From: Candidatus Bathyarchaeota archaeon
GTDB lineage: Archaea; Thermoproteota; Bathyarchaeia; TCS64
NCBI GenBank assembly: GCA_020346605.1
Contig: CP070784.1
Coordinates: 438,670-486,569 of the forward strand
Length of the DNA: 47,900 nucleotides
Reading direction: 5' to 3'
Below are positions 25,312 through 33,445 of this stretch, piece after piece. A program made the position numbers and the translations under genes. The notes under the pieces are model-generated. The model saw only the letters and a list, made by a program, of their open reading frames with translations. It was not told the origin of the DNA and did no database searches. Position 1 is the stretch's first letter. The number at the start of each line of letters is the position of its first letter.

Positions 25312-27084
25312 TTGAGGATCGCCGTAGTCGACAAGGAGAGGTGCCGCTCGGATAAGTGCGACCTTGTCTGTATCAGGTTCTGCCCCATGGTCCGCACCAG
25401 ACGGGAGGCCATCAGGCTGGAGGAGGACAAGGCCTACGTCGCCGAGTTCATATGCAGCGGTTGCGGAATCTGCGTCCGGAAGTGCCCATTCGACGCCCTC
25501 AGCATCGTGAACCTCCCCGACGAACTCGAGCAGGACCACGTACACCGCTACGGCCCCAACGAATTCACGCTCTACCGCCTCCCGGTCCCGCGGGAGGGCA
25601 GGGTCGTCGGACTCTTAGGGAAAAATGCCATAGGAAAATCCACAGTTCTCAACATCTTGGCCGGCAACCTCACCCCCAACTTGGGCCAATTTGAGGCTCC
25701 GCTCAAGAAGGACGAGATCGTTGAGAGCTTCTCTGGCCGTCCCCTCCACGACTTCTTCGATGGCCTCTATAGCGGCGATCTACCCGTGGTCTACAAGCCC
25801 CAGTACGTTGACCAGATCCCCAAGGTCGTCCAGGGGACCGTCCGTGAGGTCTTGGAGGCGAGGGACGAGAGGGGCGTCCTCAAGGACATCATTGGGGACT
25901 TGGAGGTGGACCACCTCATGGAGAGGGCTCTCGACGTCCTGAGCGGAGGAGAGCTCCAGAGAGTCGCCATAGCGGCAGTGGTAATCAGGGACGCGGGGGT
26001 CTACCTCCTCGACGAGCCCTCGAGCCACCTGGACATCTACCAGCGCATAAACGCGGCGCGGGTCATCAGGGGCCTTCTGGACGATGGAAGGAACGTTGTG
26101 GTCGCTGAGCACGACCTGGCCGTCCTCGACTACCTGAGCGACGAGATCTTCCTCCTCTACGGGCAGCCCAACGTCTACGGCATAGTCAGCAACGTCCACC
26201 AAGTCAGGGAGGGGATCAACATCTACATCAACGGCTACATCCCCGACGAGAACGTACGCTTCAGGGAGTCTCCCATCATATTCCACGTGAAGCCCCCCAC
26301 CTCCAAAGCTGGTAGGAGCCGTCCTTTGCTCACTTGGACGGAGCTATCCAAGGTCTACGATGGCTTCGACCTCACCGTCAAGGAGGGGGAGATCGGCATC
26401 GGAGAGGTCATCGGCATCCTGGGGAAGAACGGCATCGGCAAGACCACTTTCGTCAGGATGCTGGCGGGTGTGGAGGAGCCCGACGGCGGCGATGTCATCG
26501 ACGGAGACATCAAGGTGAGCTACAAGCCCCAATACCTCACGGATACCGTGGAGGGCACGGTGGAGGAGGTGCTGAGGCGCGCGGCCGGGGAGAAGTACCT
26601 GGAGAGCTGGTTCAGCGCGGAGGTCATCGAGCCCCTCCACGTCCGCCACATGCTGGACAGGGACGTCGGCGTCCTCAGCGGCGGCGAGATCCAGAGGGTC
26701 GCCATCGCCGAGTGCCTGAGCCGCACAGCGGACATCTACCTTCTGGACGAGCCCAGCGCCTACCTGGACGTGGAGGAACGGCTCGCCGTAGCCAGGGCAA
26801 TCCGCCGCATCACCAAGATGAGCGGCGTCACCGCCTTCGTCGTTGAGCACGACATAGTCGCGCAGGACTTCATCGCCGACAAGCTCATGGTCTTCTCTGG
26901 GGAGGCAGGTGTGAACGGCGTCGGCGGCCAGCCCCTCAAGCTCGAGGACGGCATGAACGCCTTCCTCGGGGAGATGCAGGTGACGTTCCGCCGCGACCAG
27001 GAGACGAAGCGTCCGCGTGTCAACAAGGAGGGCTCCCGCCTGGACAAGGAGCAGAAAAAGGCGGGCAGGTACTACTACGCCTGA
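25312..27084 (+). CDS. rli: ABCE1/RLI ribosome-recycling ATPase
   Basis: ABCE1 (590 aa) splits 70S ribosomes after termination with aRF1/aPelota. The N-terminal Fe-S domain has both cluster motifs: CRSDKCDLVCIRFCP and CSGCGICVRKCPFDAL. Two ABC domains follow, with Walker A GLLGKNAIGKST and GILGKNGIGKTT, signature loops LSGGELQRVAIA and LSGGEIQRVAIA, and Walker B YLLDEPSSHLD and YLLDEPSAYLD. The protein ends in a basic tail. The start is TTG; a TATA-like CTTAAATAAG (about 25267) precedes it by about 40 bases. Length and all motifs are normal. It is convergent with the VIT-family gene. Confidence 0.98.
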   Translation: MRIAVVDKERCRSDKCDLVCIRFCPMVRTRREAIRLEEDKAYVAEFICSGCGICVRKCPFDALSIVNLPDELEQDHVHRYGPNEFTLYRLPVPREGRVVGLLGKNAIGKSTVLNILAGNLTPNLGQFEAPLKKDEIVESFSGRPLHDFFDGLYSGDLPVVYKPQYVDQIPKVVQGTVREVLEARDERGVLKDIIGDLEVDHLMERALDVLSGGELQRVAIAAVVIRDAGVYLLDEPSSHLDIYQRINAARVIRGLLDDGRNVVVAEHDLAVLDYLSDEIFLLYGQPNVYGIVSNVHQVREGINIYINGYIPDENVRFRESPIIFHVKPPTSKAGRSRPLLTWTELSKVYDGFDLTVKEGEIGIGEVIGILGKNGIGKTTFVRMLAGVEEPDGGDVIDGDIKVSYKPQYLTDTVEGTVEEVLRRAAGEKYLESWFSAEVIEPLHVRHMLDRDVGVLSGGEIQRVAIAECLSRTADIYLLDEPSAYLDVEERLAVARAIRRITKMSGVTAFVVEHDIVAQDFIADKLMVFSGEAGVNGVGGQPLKLEDGMNAFLGEMQVTFRRDQETKRPRVNKEGSRLDKEQKKAGRYYYA

Positions 27085-27094
27085 GCCCGCGCTC

Positions 27095-27754
27095 CTAGTG
27101 ACCACCGTTCAGCAGTAAGGCCAGAATGGCGACGGAAACGCCTGCAACGACCATCTTTATGCCCGAGTAGATTATGTTCCCTTCGCTGATCCTTCCCAGG
27201 AAGAGACCGAGCAGGAACAGGGTGACGAGGGAGGCGCCGATCGAGGCCATGAACGCGAATCCGAGGGGAGCGATACCTTGCAGGGCGAGAACGAAGGGTA
27301 GGACGCTGGGCATGGATGCGATGAAGGGAGCTGAGCCGTCGACCAGGGCGGCGAAGACGGAGACAAACCTGGAGGCTTGACCGTGGATCGTGTCTTCGAG
27401 GTCCACGAGCATGGCGTCTTCAAGCTCGTTCAGTGCTCTATTCCTCTCCGCGCTCTCCGTCATGTAGGTGCCGGAGAACCCGGAGACAGCCATCGCCACA
27501 CCGCCGACGATGATCACGCCTATCACCGCACCGGGATCAACGATGTGCGAGATGTACGCACCGATGACCACGCCGAGGCTTGTCATCGCACCGTCGAACG
27601 CGTTCATGGCGAAGTATCGGCGCAGTATCTTCTGGGCTTTTGTGACTCTGAGGTATGTTCCGACCTCTTCGAAGTACTCTATTAGTCTGGATACGAAGTT
27701 GGGACGATCCCCTGGATCGTCGTCGTCGAGGGTGTCACCCAATAACCTTTGCAC
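27095..27754 (-). CDS. VIT1/CCC1-family membrane transporter
   Basis: A 219-aa membrane protein of the VIT family (iron/manganese transport, plant VIT1 and yeast CCC1 relatives). The signature MNAFDGAMTSLGVVIGAYI is near residue 50 and is followed by a second helix (GVIIVGGVAMAVSGFSGTYM), then a charged cytoplasmic helix rich in Glu (ESAERNRALNELEDAML), which in the family binds the metal, and three C-terminal helices. Likely role: moving Fe2+ or Mn2+ across the membrane. Start assigned to GTG 27754; an AGGA is directly against it, and an in-frame TTG at 27742 is an alternative. It is divergent from the DUF211 gene. Confidence 0.82.
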   Translation of the reverse strand: MQRLLGDTLDDDDPGDRPNFVSRLIEYFEEVGTYLRVTKAQKILRRYFAMNAFDGAMTSLGVVIGAYISHIVDPGAVIGVIIVGGVAMAVSGFSGTYMTESAERNRALNELEDAMLVDLEDTIHGQASRFVSVFAALVDGSAPFIASMPSVLPFVLALQGIAPLGFAFMASIGASLVTLFLLGLFLGRISEGNIIYSGIKMVVAGVSVAILALLLNGGH

Positions 27755-27899
27755 TCCTGGGATCGCAGGGATGACTTCGAGAAACCTGCTCCAATCTGTA
27801 ACTCATTTCCGAGGGGCACTCATCTGGTTCTCCATGGAGAGGAATTAATAAATCTTGTGAATTACTATAACATCAACGCTTAACATCTGATTGGGATCT

Positions 27900-28175
27900 G
27901 TGAATGATTTGAGTGTATCAGACATAAAGAAGCTAGTCCTGGATGTCCTGAAGCCCCATTCCCCGGCCCTCCCTGAGTTCGCCACCTTCCTGAGCGAATT
28001 TGAGGGCGTGGAGACTGTGGACGTGAGCCTCGTGGAGATGGACGAGAAGACCGAGAGCCTGAAGGTTGTGCTCAACGGTTCTGGCATCAACTATGAGGAA
28101 CTGAAGGAGCACATCAGCAGCCAGGGGGCCGTGATCCACAGCGTCGATCAGGTTGTCGTAGAGAAAACGGGATGA
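27900..28175 (+). CDS. DUF211 family protein
   Basis: A 91-aa archaeal DUF211 protein: KKLVLDVLKPHSPALPEFAT at the start, FEGVETVDVSLVEMDEKTE in the middle and a C-terminal helix-strand (ELKEHISSQGAVIHSVDQVV). The fold is ferredoxin-like and oligomeric in known structures; the function is unknown. Starts at GTG 27900 or TTG 27891/27906 are possible; GTG gives the length closest to the family. It is divergent from the VIT-family transporter and 34 bases before the agmatinase, with which it may share a transcript. Identity is firm from the LVLDVLKPH motif. Confidence 0.85.
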   Translation: MNDLSVSDIKKLVLDVLKPHSPALPEFATFLSEFEGVETVDVSLVEMDEKTESLKVVLNGSGINYEELKEHISSQGAVIHSVDQVVVEKTG

Positions 28176-28209
28176 CCTCCGTACACCGTGAGCCCAGGTT
28201 GGCTAGCTG

Positions 28210-29079
28210 ATGGAGAGGTTCTTCAAGCCGGCTGCTCAGACGTTTATGGACTCAATCACTCCTCTTGAGGAGTCCCAATACGCTGTCATCGGCGCTCCCT
28301 TGGATCTCACTTCCTCGCACCGTAGCGGCTCAAGGTTCAGCCCCGACGCGATCAGGCAGGCAAGCCATTACATGGAGACTTACAGCCTCAGAACAGGCCT
28401 AGATCTAGAGGATGTCTCCATCTCGGATCTGGGTAACATCGTCGACACCGGCTCTGTCGAGGGGGCCCTTCGGAACATCGAGGACGCCGTCTCTATTGTC
28501 GTTGGTTCAGAGAAGGTACCCGTGATGTTGGGTGGGGAGCATGCTGTCACCCTTGGGGCGCTGAGGGCAGTCAGGCCGGACCTCGTGGTGGACTTCGACG
28601 CTCACCTGGACCTGAGAGACCGGCTGCTTGGCCTCAGACTCTCCCACGGGACCTTCATGAGGCGGGCCATGGAGGAGCTGGACTTCAGGCTCGTCATCAT
28701 CGGTGGGAGGGCCCTGTCGAAGGAGGAGGTCGAATACGTTGAGGAGAACGACGACCGTGTCAGGCTCATCTCAGCGGACGATGAGGGGATGAAAACGATC
28801 AGGGAGTGGTCAGATCTTTCTTCCTCCGTCTACGTCACCGTCGACATGGACGTGGTTGACCCGTCCTCGGCTCCGGCCGTCGGCAATCCTTCACCTGAGG
28901 GGATCTCCGTGACCCAGCTCATCGACATGATCGCCGGAGTATCCGATCTCGACATCAAGGGGTTCGACCTGACGGAGGTCGCACCCCACTTCGACTCGGG
29001 GCTTACCGCCATACAGGCAGCTTACATCGTATTGGAGACCATTTACAGCATGGAGTCGGGGAGGAGAGCCCGAGGGTGA
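28210..29079 (+). CDS. speB: agmatinase (ureohydrolase family)
   Basis: A 289-aa arginase/agmatinase-fold enzyme that most likely splits agmatine to putrescine and urea with a binuclear Mn2+ centre. All ligand motifs are present: GGEHAVTLG, VDFDAHLDLRD, SHGTFMRR and VTVDMDVVDPSSAPAVGNP. The DAHLDLRD form is typical of archaeal agmatinases rather than arginase. With argG/argF in the same window this gives part of an arginine-to-polyamine route, though an arginine decarboxylase is not seen here. Substrate is inferred from the family; formiminoglutamase is a less likely alternative. ATG start. Confidence 0.9.
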   Translation: MERFFKPAAQTFMDSITPLEESQYAVIGAPLDLTSSHRSGSRFSPDAIRQASHYMETYSLRTGLDLEDVSISDLGNIVDTGSVEGALRNIEDAVSIVVGSEKVPVMLGGEHAVTLGALRAVRPDLVVDFDAHLDLRDRLLGLRLSHGTFMRRAMEELDFRLVIIGGRALSKEEVEYVEENDDRVRLISADDEGMKTIREWSDLSSSVYVTVDMDVVDPSSAPAVGNPSPEGISVTQLIDMIAGVSDLDIKGFDLTEVAPHFDSGLTAIQAAYIVLETIYSMESGRRARG

Positions 29080-29082
29080 CAG

Positions 29083-29094
29083 ACAATATATTGT
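29083..29094 (+). promoter_or_regulatory. palindromic TATA element for polB
   Basis: ACAATATATTGT is a perfect 12-base palindrome containing a TATA box. Its centre is about 29 bases before the TTG start of polB, so the transcript may start within a few bases of the start codon (near-leaderless). Confidence 0.5.
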
Positions 29095-29117
29095 ACCTCG
29101 GCGAGTAGTACCTAGAG

Positions 29118-31673
29118 TTGGCGTTCGTGGGGTTCAGGGTCGAGGAGGAGGTCACCGTCCCCAAGGGGAGGCTGGCGCCCGAGGAGCTGCCTACTTCGTT
29201 CCTTCTCTCCGCCGGGTACGACGGCAAACAGGAGAAAGCGTTCCTCCGCCTCTACGAGCCCGAGTCCCAGCAGATCTACCTCTGGTACGATAACACCGGG
29301 CACCTCTCCTACTGCATCTCCAAGGAGTCGCCCGAAGAGCTGAGGGGGAACGACAGGCTCGTCAGCTACCCCGATTTCCTGACCCTAGAGCAGGTGGAGA
29401 AGTTCGACGCCATCGCCGACGTGCCCATCAACGTCACCAAAGTGGTTGCGACGAACCCCCTCGCCATAGGTGGGGGGGCCAGCGGTGGGATCAGGACCAT
29501 CCTCGCCGGGAGCTGGGAGAGCCGCATCCGCTACTACCAGAACTACATCTACGACCTGGGTCTCATCCCCGGAATGCCCTACAGGGTGGAGAAAGGTGAC
29601 CTTGTTCCCGAGGGTTACGAGCTCCCAGACGCCATCAGGGCGGATCTGGAGACGGTCCTAGCGGAGCAGGAGCCAGAGTTCAGGGAGCACATGATGGAGT
29701 GGGCTAGGCTCCTCCAATGCCCCGTCCCGGATATCAGGCGGGTCGCCGTGGACATCGAGGTCTACACCTCGGTCGCCAACAGGATCCCCAACCCAGAGGA
29801 GGCCAACGACCCGATTATAGCGGTCTCCTTCGTCTCCTCCGACGGCATGAGGAGGGTGATTGTCCTCAACGAGACTGATGAGGACGCCGCACCTCCAGAG
29901 ATAGAGGGAGCCGAGGTTGCGCTCTACAAAGACGAGAGGAGACTCGTCGAGGAGATCTTCAAGGTCCTGGACGAGTACCCGGTCGTGCTCACCTTCAACG
30001 GCGACAACTTCGACCTCAGGTACCTGAAGAACAGAGCCCAGAACCTCGCATTCAGCCAGAGCGAGATCCCCATAACCCTGGGCAGGAGGTTCGCCTACCT
30101 CACCAACGGGCTGCACATCGACCTGTACAGGTTCTTCCTAAACAGGTCCATTCAGATCTACGCCTTCGGCAACAGGTACAGGGAGAACAACCTGGACGAT
30201 GTCGCCGGGGCAGTCATCGGCAGGAGGAAGCTGGAGGTGGGGAACATCTCGGACCTGAGCTTGGATGAGCTGGCCCATTACTGCCTCAACGACGCCGAGA
30301 TCACCTTCGGGCTCACCGGGTTCAACGACGACCTCGCCATGAAACTGATGGTGATCCTGAGCCGTATCAGCAAGCAGACGATGGAGGACCTGACCCGGAT
30401 GGGAGTGAGCCGCTGGATACTAGCCCTGATGGAGTGGGAGCACCGCCGCCGGGGATGGCTCATCCCCAACACGGAGGACATCATCCAGGCGAAGGGAGGC
30501 GCCACCACCGAGGCCATCATCAAAGGGAAGAAGTACCAGGGCGCCATCGTCAGGGACCCGAAGCCCGGCGTCCACTTCGGGGTCACCGTCCTCGACTTCG
30601 CGTCGCTCTATCCCTCGGCGATCCGCAACTGGAACCTGAGCTATGAGACCATCCTCTGCGGCCACCCGGAGTGCCAGGAGAACAAGGTCCCCGACACGCC
30701 GCACTGGGTCTGCACTAAGAGGAGGGGGCTGACCAGCCTCATCATCGGCAGCCTTAGGGACCTCAGGGTGCTCAGGTACAAGCCGCTGTCAAAGGACGGG
30801 AGCCTCACGGAGGAGGAGAGGACCTTCTACGACGTGGTGCAGTCCGCCCTCAAGGTGTTCCTCAACGCCTCCTACGGCGTCTTCGGTGCAGAGTCCTTCC
30901 CCTTGTACTGCCCTCCCCTCGCCGAGAGCACCGCCGCCATCGGCCGGTACGCCATGAACCAGACGATCGACGAGGCCAGCAAACTCGGGATTGACGTCAT
31001 CTACGGCGACACGGACAGCGTCTTCCTCTCCCAGCCAACGCAGGAGCAGATCGACGGGTTGGTCCGGTGGACCGACGGTGAGCTGGGCATCGACCTGGAC
31101 GTGGACAAGGTCTACAGGTACGCCATCTTCTCCAGGCGGAAGAAGAACTATCTCGGGATCTACGAGGACGGGAGCGCGGACATCAAGGGGCTGACGGGGA
31201 AGAAGAGGCACATCCCTCCGCTGCTCAAGGAGTCCTTCATGCAGCTCACCCGCATACTGAGCGAGGTGCAGACCCCGAAGGACATGCCCGGCGCCAAGAA
31301 GGAGATAAGGGGGCTTGTCGAGACCGTGCACAGGAAGCTGAAGGAGAGGGAGTTCGACCTGGAGGAGCTGGCGTTCAGCGTGATGCTGGGGCGGAGGCTG
31401 AGCAGCTACGAGACAAACCCGCAACACGTGAAGGCGGCGAAGATGCTCGTGGAGCGTGGGCACAGCCTGGACATAGGGGACATCATCAGGTACGTCATCA
31501 CAACGAAGGATGTGAAGCCCGTGCAGATGGCGTCCAACAGGGACGTGGACGTCAACAAGTATGTGGAGCACCTAGAGTCGATGTTCGAGCAGCTACTGGA
31601 TGCGCTGGGCATGAGCTTCGACGAGATGGTGGGCAGGGGCAGGCAGACCTCGCTGGCTGCGTTCGTCAGCTGA
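29118..31673 (+). CDS. polB: DNA polymerase B
   Basis: A replicative family B DNA polymerase (851 aa) with 3'-5' proofreading. Exonuclease motifs: Exo I VAVDIEVYT near residue 210, Exo II LTFNGDNFDLRYL, Exo III HYCLNDAEITF. Polymerase motifs: A LDFASLYPSAIRNWNLSY, B LKVFLNASYGVFGAESF, C VIYGDTDSVFL near 629. The N-terminal domain includes WYDNTGHLSYC. All catalytic carboxylates are present. There is no intein. Start is TTG with little leader after the palindromic TATA. The C-terminus lacks a recognisable QxxLxxFF PCNA box, ending RGRQTSLAAFVS, which could serve as one. Confidence 0.97.
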   Translation: MAFVGFRVEEEVTVPKGRLAPEELPTSFLLSAGYDGKQEKAFLRLYEPESQQIYLWYDNTGHLSYCISKESPEELRGNDRLVSYPDFLTLEQVEKFDAIADVPINVTKVVATNPLAIGGGASGGIRTILAGSWESRIRYYQNYIYDLGLIPGMPYRVEKGDLVPEGYELPDAIRADLETVLAEQEPEFREHMMEWARLLQCPVPDIRRVAVDIEVYTSVANRIPNPEEANDPIIAVSFVSSDGMRRVIVLNETDEDAAPPEIEGAEVALYKDERRLVEEIFKVLDEYPVVLTFNGDNFDLRYLKNRAQNLAFSQSEIPITLGRRFAYLTNGLHIDLYRFFLNRSIQIYAFGNRYRENNLDDVAGAVIGRRKLEVGNISDLSLDELAHYCLNDAEITFGLTGFNDDLAMKLMVILSRISKQTMEDLTRMGVSRWILALMEWEHRRRGWLIPNTEDIIQAKGGATTEAIIKGKKYQGAIVRDPKPGVHFGVTVLDFASLYPSAIRNWNLSYETILCGHPECQENKVPDTPHWVCTKRRGLTSLIIGSLRDLRVLRYKPLSKDGSLTEEERTFYDVVQSALKVFLNASYGVFGAESFPLYCPPLAESTAAIGRYAMNQTIDEASKLGIDVIYGDTDSVFLSQPTQEQIDGLVRWTDGELGIDLDVDKVYRYAIFSRRKKNYLGIYEDGSADIKGLTGKKRHIPPLLKESFMQLTRILSEVQTPKDMPGAKKEIRGLVETVHRKLKEREFDLEELAFSVMLGRRLSSYETNPQHVKAAKMLVERGHSLDIGDIIRYVITTKDVKPVQMASNRDVDVNKYVEHLESMFEQLLDALGMSFDEMVGRGRQTSLAAFVS

Positions 31674-31675
31674 GA

Positions 31676-31704
31676 CACAAATAGATTTATATACAGTATT
31701 TGTG
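31676..31704 (+). promoter_or_regulatory. TATA box framed by an 8-bp inverted repeat, upstream of gatCAB
   Basis: CACAAATA (31676-31683) and TATTTGTG (31697-31704) are perfect inverted repeats around a 13-base spacer containing TTTATATA (31686-31693). A dimeric regulator bound here would mask the TATA. The predicted transcript start is about 31716, giving gatC a long leader of about 120 bases, unusual for this window. Confidence 0.5.
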
Positions 31705-31724
31705 ACCCCCAACGGGGAAAAGGA

Positions 31725-31778
31725 TTGACCGGTGAGTACTTTAATCGAACCGCAGCCCTTTTCTCACGCGATTTCTAG
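31725..31778 (+). other. possible 17-codon leader ORF before gatC
   Basis: TTG at 31725, close to the predicted transcript start, opens a frame reading MTGEYFNRTAALFSRDF and stopping at TAG, 57 bases before gatC. A purine-rich GGGGAAAAGGA precedes it. It contains one Asn codon. Translation of this leader is only a possibility. Confidence 0.25.
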
Positions 31779-31835
31779 AGAATATCCTTGTTCTAGCCGG
31801 TTATCGGGAAGGACCACTGGAGGGATGCCTGTCTA

Positions 31836-32126
31836 GTGAAGGCCTATCAGAGGATAGACAGGAAGCTCCTGGAGCACGTCGCCGAAGTCTCCCGTCTTGA
31901 CCTTTCGGAGGAGGAGATTGGGAGGTTCACCGAGCAGCTCAAAGTGATTCTTGAGGCCTTCAGGGAGATAGACGAGGTGGACACTGATGGTGTCGAGCCC
32001 AGCTTCCACCCGTTGGAGCTGAAGAACGTCCTAAGGGAGGACGAGGCTACACCATGGGACTGGGAGCCCCTGGGCAACAGCCGGCACAGAGAGGACAGAC
32101 ACTTCAAGGGGCCGAGGATCACATGA
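31836..32126 (+). CDS. gatC: Asp-tRNA(Asn)/Glu-tRNA amidotransferase subunit C
   Basis: GatC (96 aa) wraps around GatA and GatB and stabilises the amidotransferase. The family pattern is clear: VAEVSRLDLSEEEIGRFTEQ, then a helix, then DTDGVEPSFHPLELKNVLREDE. The GTG start has GGAGGG (31819-31824) about 11 bases upstream. The stop overlaps the gatA start as ATGA, so translation is probably coupled. In archaea GatCAB mainly amidates Asp-tRNA(Asn), with GatDE handling Gln; that suggests no dedicated AsnRS, which this window cannot confirm. Confidence 0.92.
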   Translation: MKAYQRIDRKLLEHVAEVSRLDLSEEEIGRFTEQLKVILEAFREIDEVDTDGVEPSFHPLELKNVLREDEATPWDWEPLGNSRHREDRHFKGPRIT

Positions 32127-33445
32127 GGGACGTAATCCGGAGAGCCCGGCTGCTCGACGAGAGGTACAACATCTTCAACGCTCTAGCCGACGACGCTGGG
32201 GAAGTGGGAACCGGCAGGCTCGCAGGTTACGCCGTGTCCGTCAAGGACAACATCTGCACGAAGGGAGTGCAGACCACCGCTGGCTCCCGCATCCTGGAGG
32301 GGTACGTCCCTCCCTTCGACGCCACCGTCGTCTCCAAGTGCAGGGACGAGGGGGCCTTCATCCTCGGGAAGACCACCCAGGACGAGTTCGGCTTCGGCAC
32401 CTTCAACGTGAACACCGCATATGGGATCCCCAGGAACCCGCACGACCCTGAGAGGAGCTGCGGGGGCAGCTCGGGAGGGGCTGCCTGCCTAACCGCCGTC
32501 GCCGACTTCCCCCACGCCGCCATCTCCGAGTCGACGGGAGGTTCCATCTCATGCCCCGCCTCGTTCTGTGGCGTCGTCGGCGTCACGCCCACTTACGGCA
32601 GGACGTCCCGCTGGGGCCTTGTGGACTACGCCAACAGCCTGGACAAGATAGGCGTCATGGGGAAGACCGTGGAGGAGGCGGCTCTACTCCTTTCGGTGAT
32701 CAGCGGTCCGGATGAGTACGACTCAACGGTGCTCAGGGTTCCCCCCGAGGATTTCACTGAGAGCCTCGGTGGATCGGTCGAGGGGATGAGGATCGGCGTC
32801 CCTGAGGAGTACCTTTTGGAGGGGGTCGAAGAGATGGTCGCGGAGCGCGTCCGGTCTGCTATCGATGGGCTGCAGAGCCTGGGAGCTGTCGTCAGCGATG
32901 TCTCTCTCCCCCATACGGGGGTCTCTCTGGCGTCCTACTACATCATAGCCATGGCCGAGGCCTCCACGAACCTGGCGAAGTTCTGTGGCCTCAGGTACGG
33001 GCTTCACATGCCTCTCGAGGGCAACTTCGACGAGTACTTCTCGAGGGTGCGGGCCCGGGGGTTCTCCGAGGAGGCGAAGAGGAGGGTGATCCTGGGGACT
33101 TTCACCCGGATGGCTGGTTATAGGGACGCCTACTACCTGAAGGCGCTGAGGGTCAGGACCAGGGTAATAAAGGATTTCAAGAGGGCTTTCGAGGAGGTAG
33201 ACGTTCTAGCGGCGCCGACGATGCCTGTGGTAGCCCCCAGGTTCGACGAGATCGAGGAGATGGAGCCCATCCAGCACTACATGATGGACGTCCTCACCGT
33301 GGCGCCGAACCTCGCCGGAATCCCCATGATCTCCGTGCCATGCGGGGAGGTTGGCGGCATGCCCGTGGGCCTCCACCTGATGGCCGACCACCTCCAGGAG
33401 GGGAAGATGATCCGGGCGGCGCACGCCTACGAGGTGGGGCGATGA
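32123..33445 (+). CDS. gatA: Asp-tRNA(Asn)/Glu-tRNA amidotransferase subunit A
   Basis: GatA (440 aa) is the amidase subunit that releases ammonia from glutamine or asparagine. The Ser-cisSer-Lys triad is visible: Lys in YAVSVKDNICTKG, Ser in CGGSSGGAACL, and the nucleophile Ser in SESTGGSISCPASFCGVVG. The TYGRTSRWGLVDYANSLDKI element is typical. The ATG at 32123 overlaps the gatC stop (ATGA); an earlier in-frame ATG at 32054 lies inside gatC and would add a non-family extension. The gatA stop again overlaps the gatB start as ATGA. Intact throughout. Confidence 0.96.
   Translation: MRDVIRRARLLDERYNIFNALADDAGEVGTGRLAGYAVSVKDNICTKGVQTTAGSRILEGYVPPFDATVVSKCRDEGAFILGKTTQDEFGFGTFNVNTAYGIPRNPHDPERSCGGSSGGAACLTAVADFPHAAISESTGGSISCPASFCGVVGVTPTYGRTSRWGLVDYANSLDKIGVMGKTVEEAALLLSVISGPDEYDSTVLRVPPEDFTESLGGSVEGMRIGVPEEYLLEGVEEMVAERVRSAIDGLQSLGAVVSDVSLPHTGVSLASYYIIAMAEASTNLAKFCGLRYGLHMPLEGNFDEYFSRVRARGFSEEAKRRVILGTFTRMAGYRDAYYLKALRVRTRVIKDFKRAFEEVDVLAAPTMPVVAPRFDEIEEMEPIQHYMMDVLTVAPNLAGIPMISVPCGEVGGMPVGLHLMADHLQEGKMIRAAHAYEVGR

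Noticed and set aside
30789..31571. Long open frame antisense to polB (260 codons)
   Set aside because: It mirrors a strongly biased GC-rich coding strand, has no family features and no promoter; a shadow of polB. Similar antisense frames in rli (26344-27105) and pheS were dropped for the same reason.
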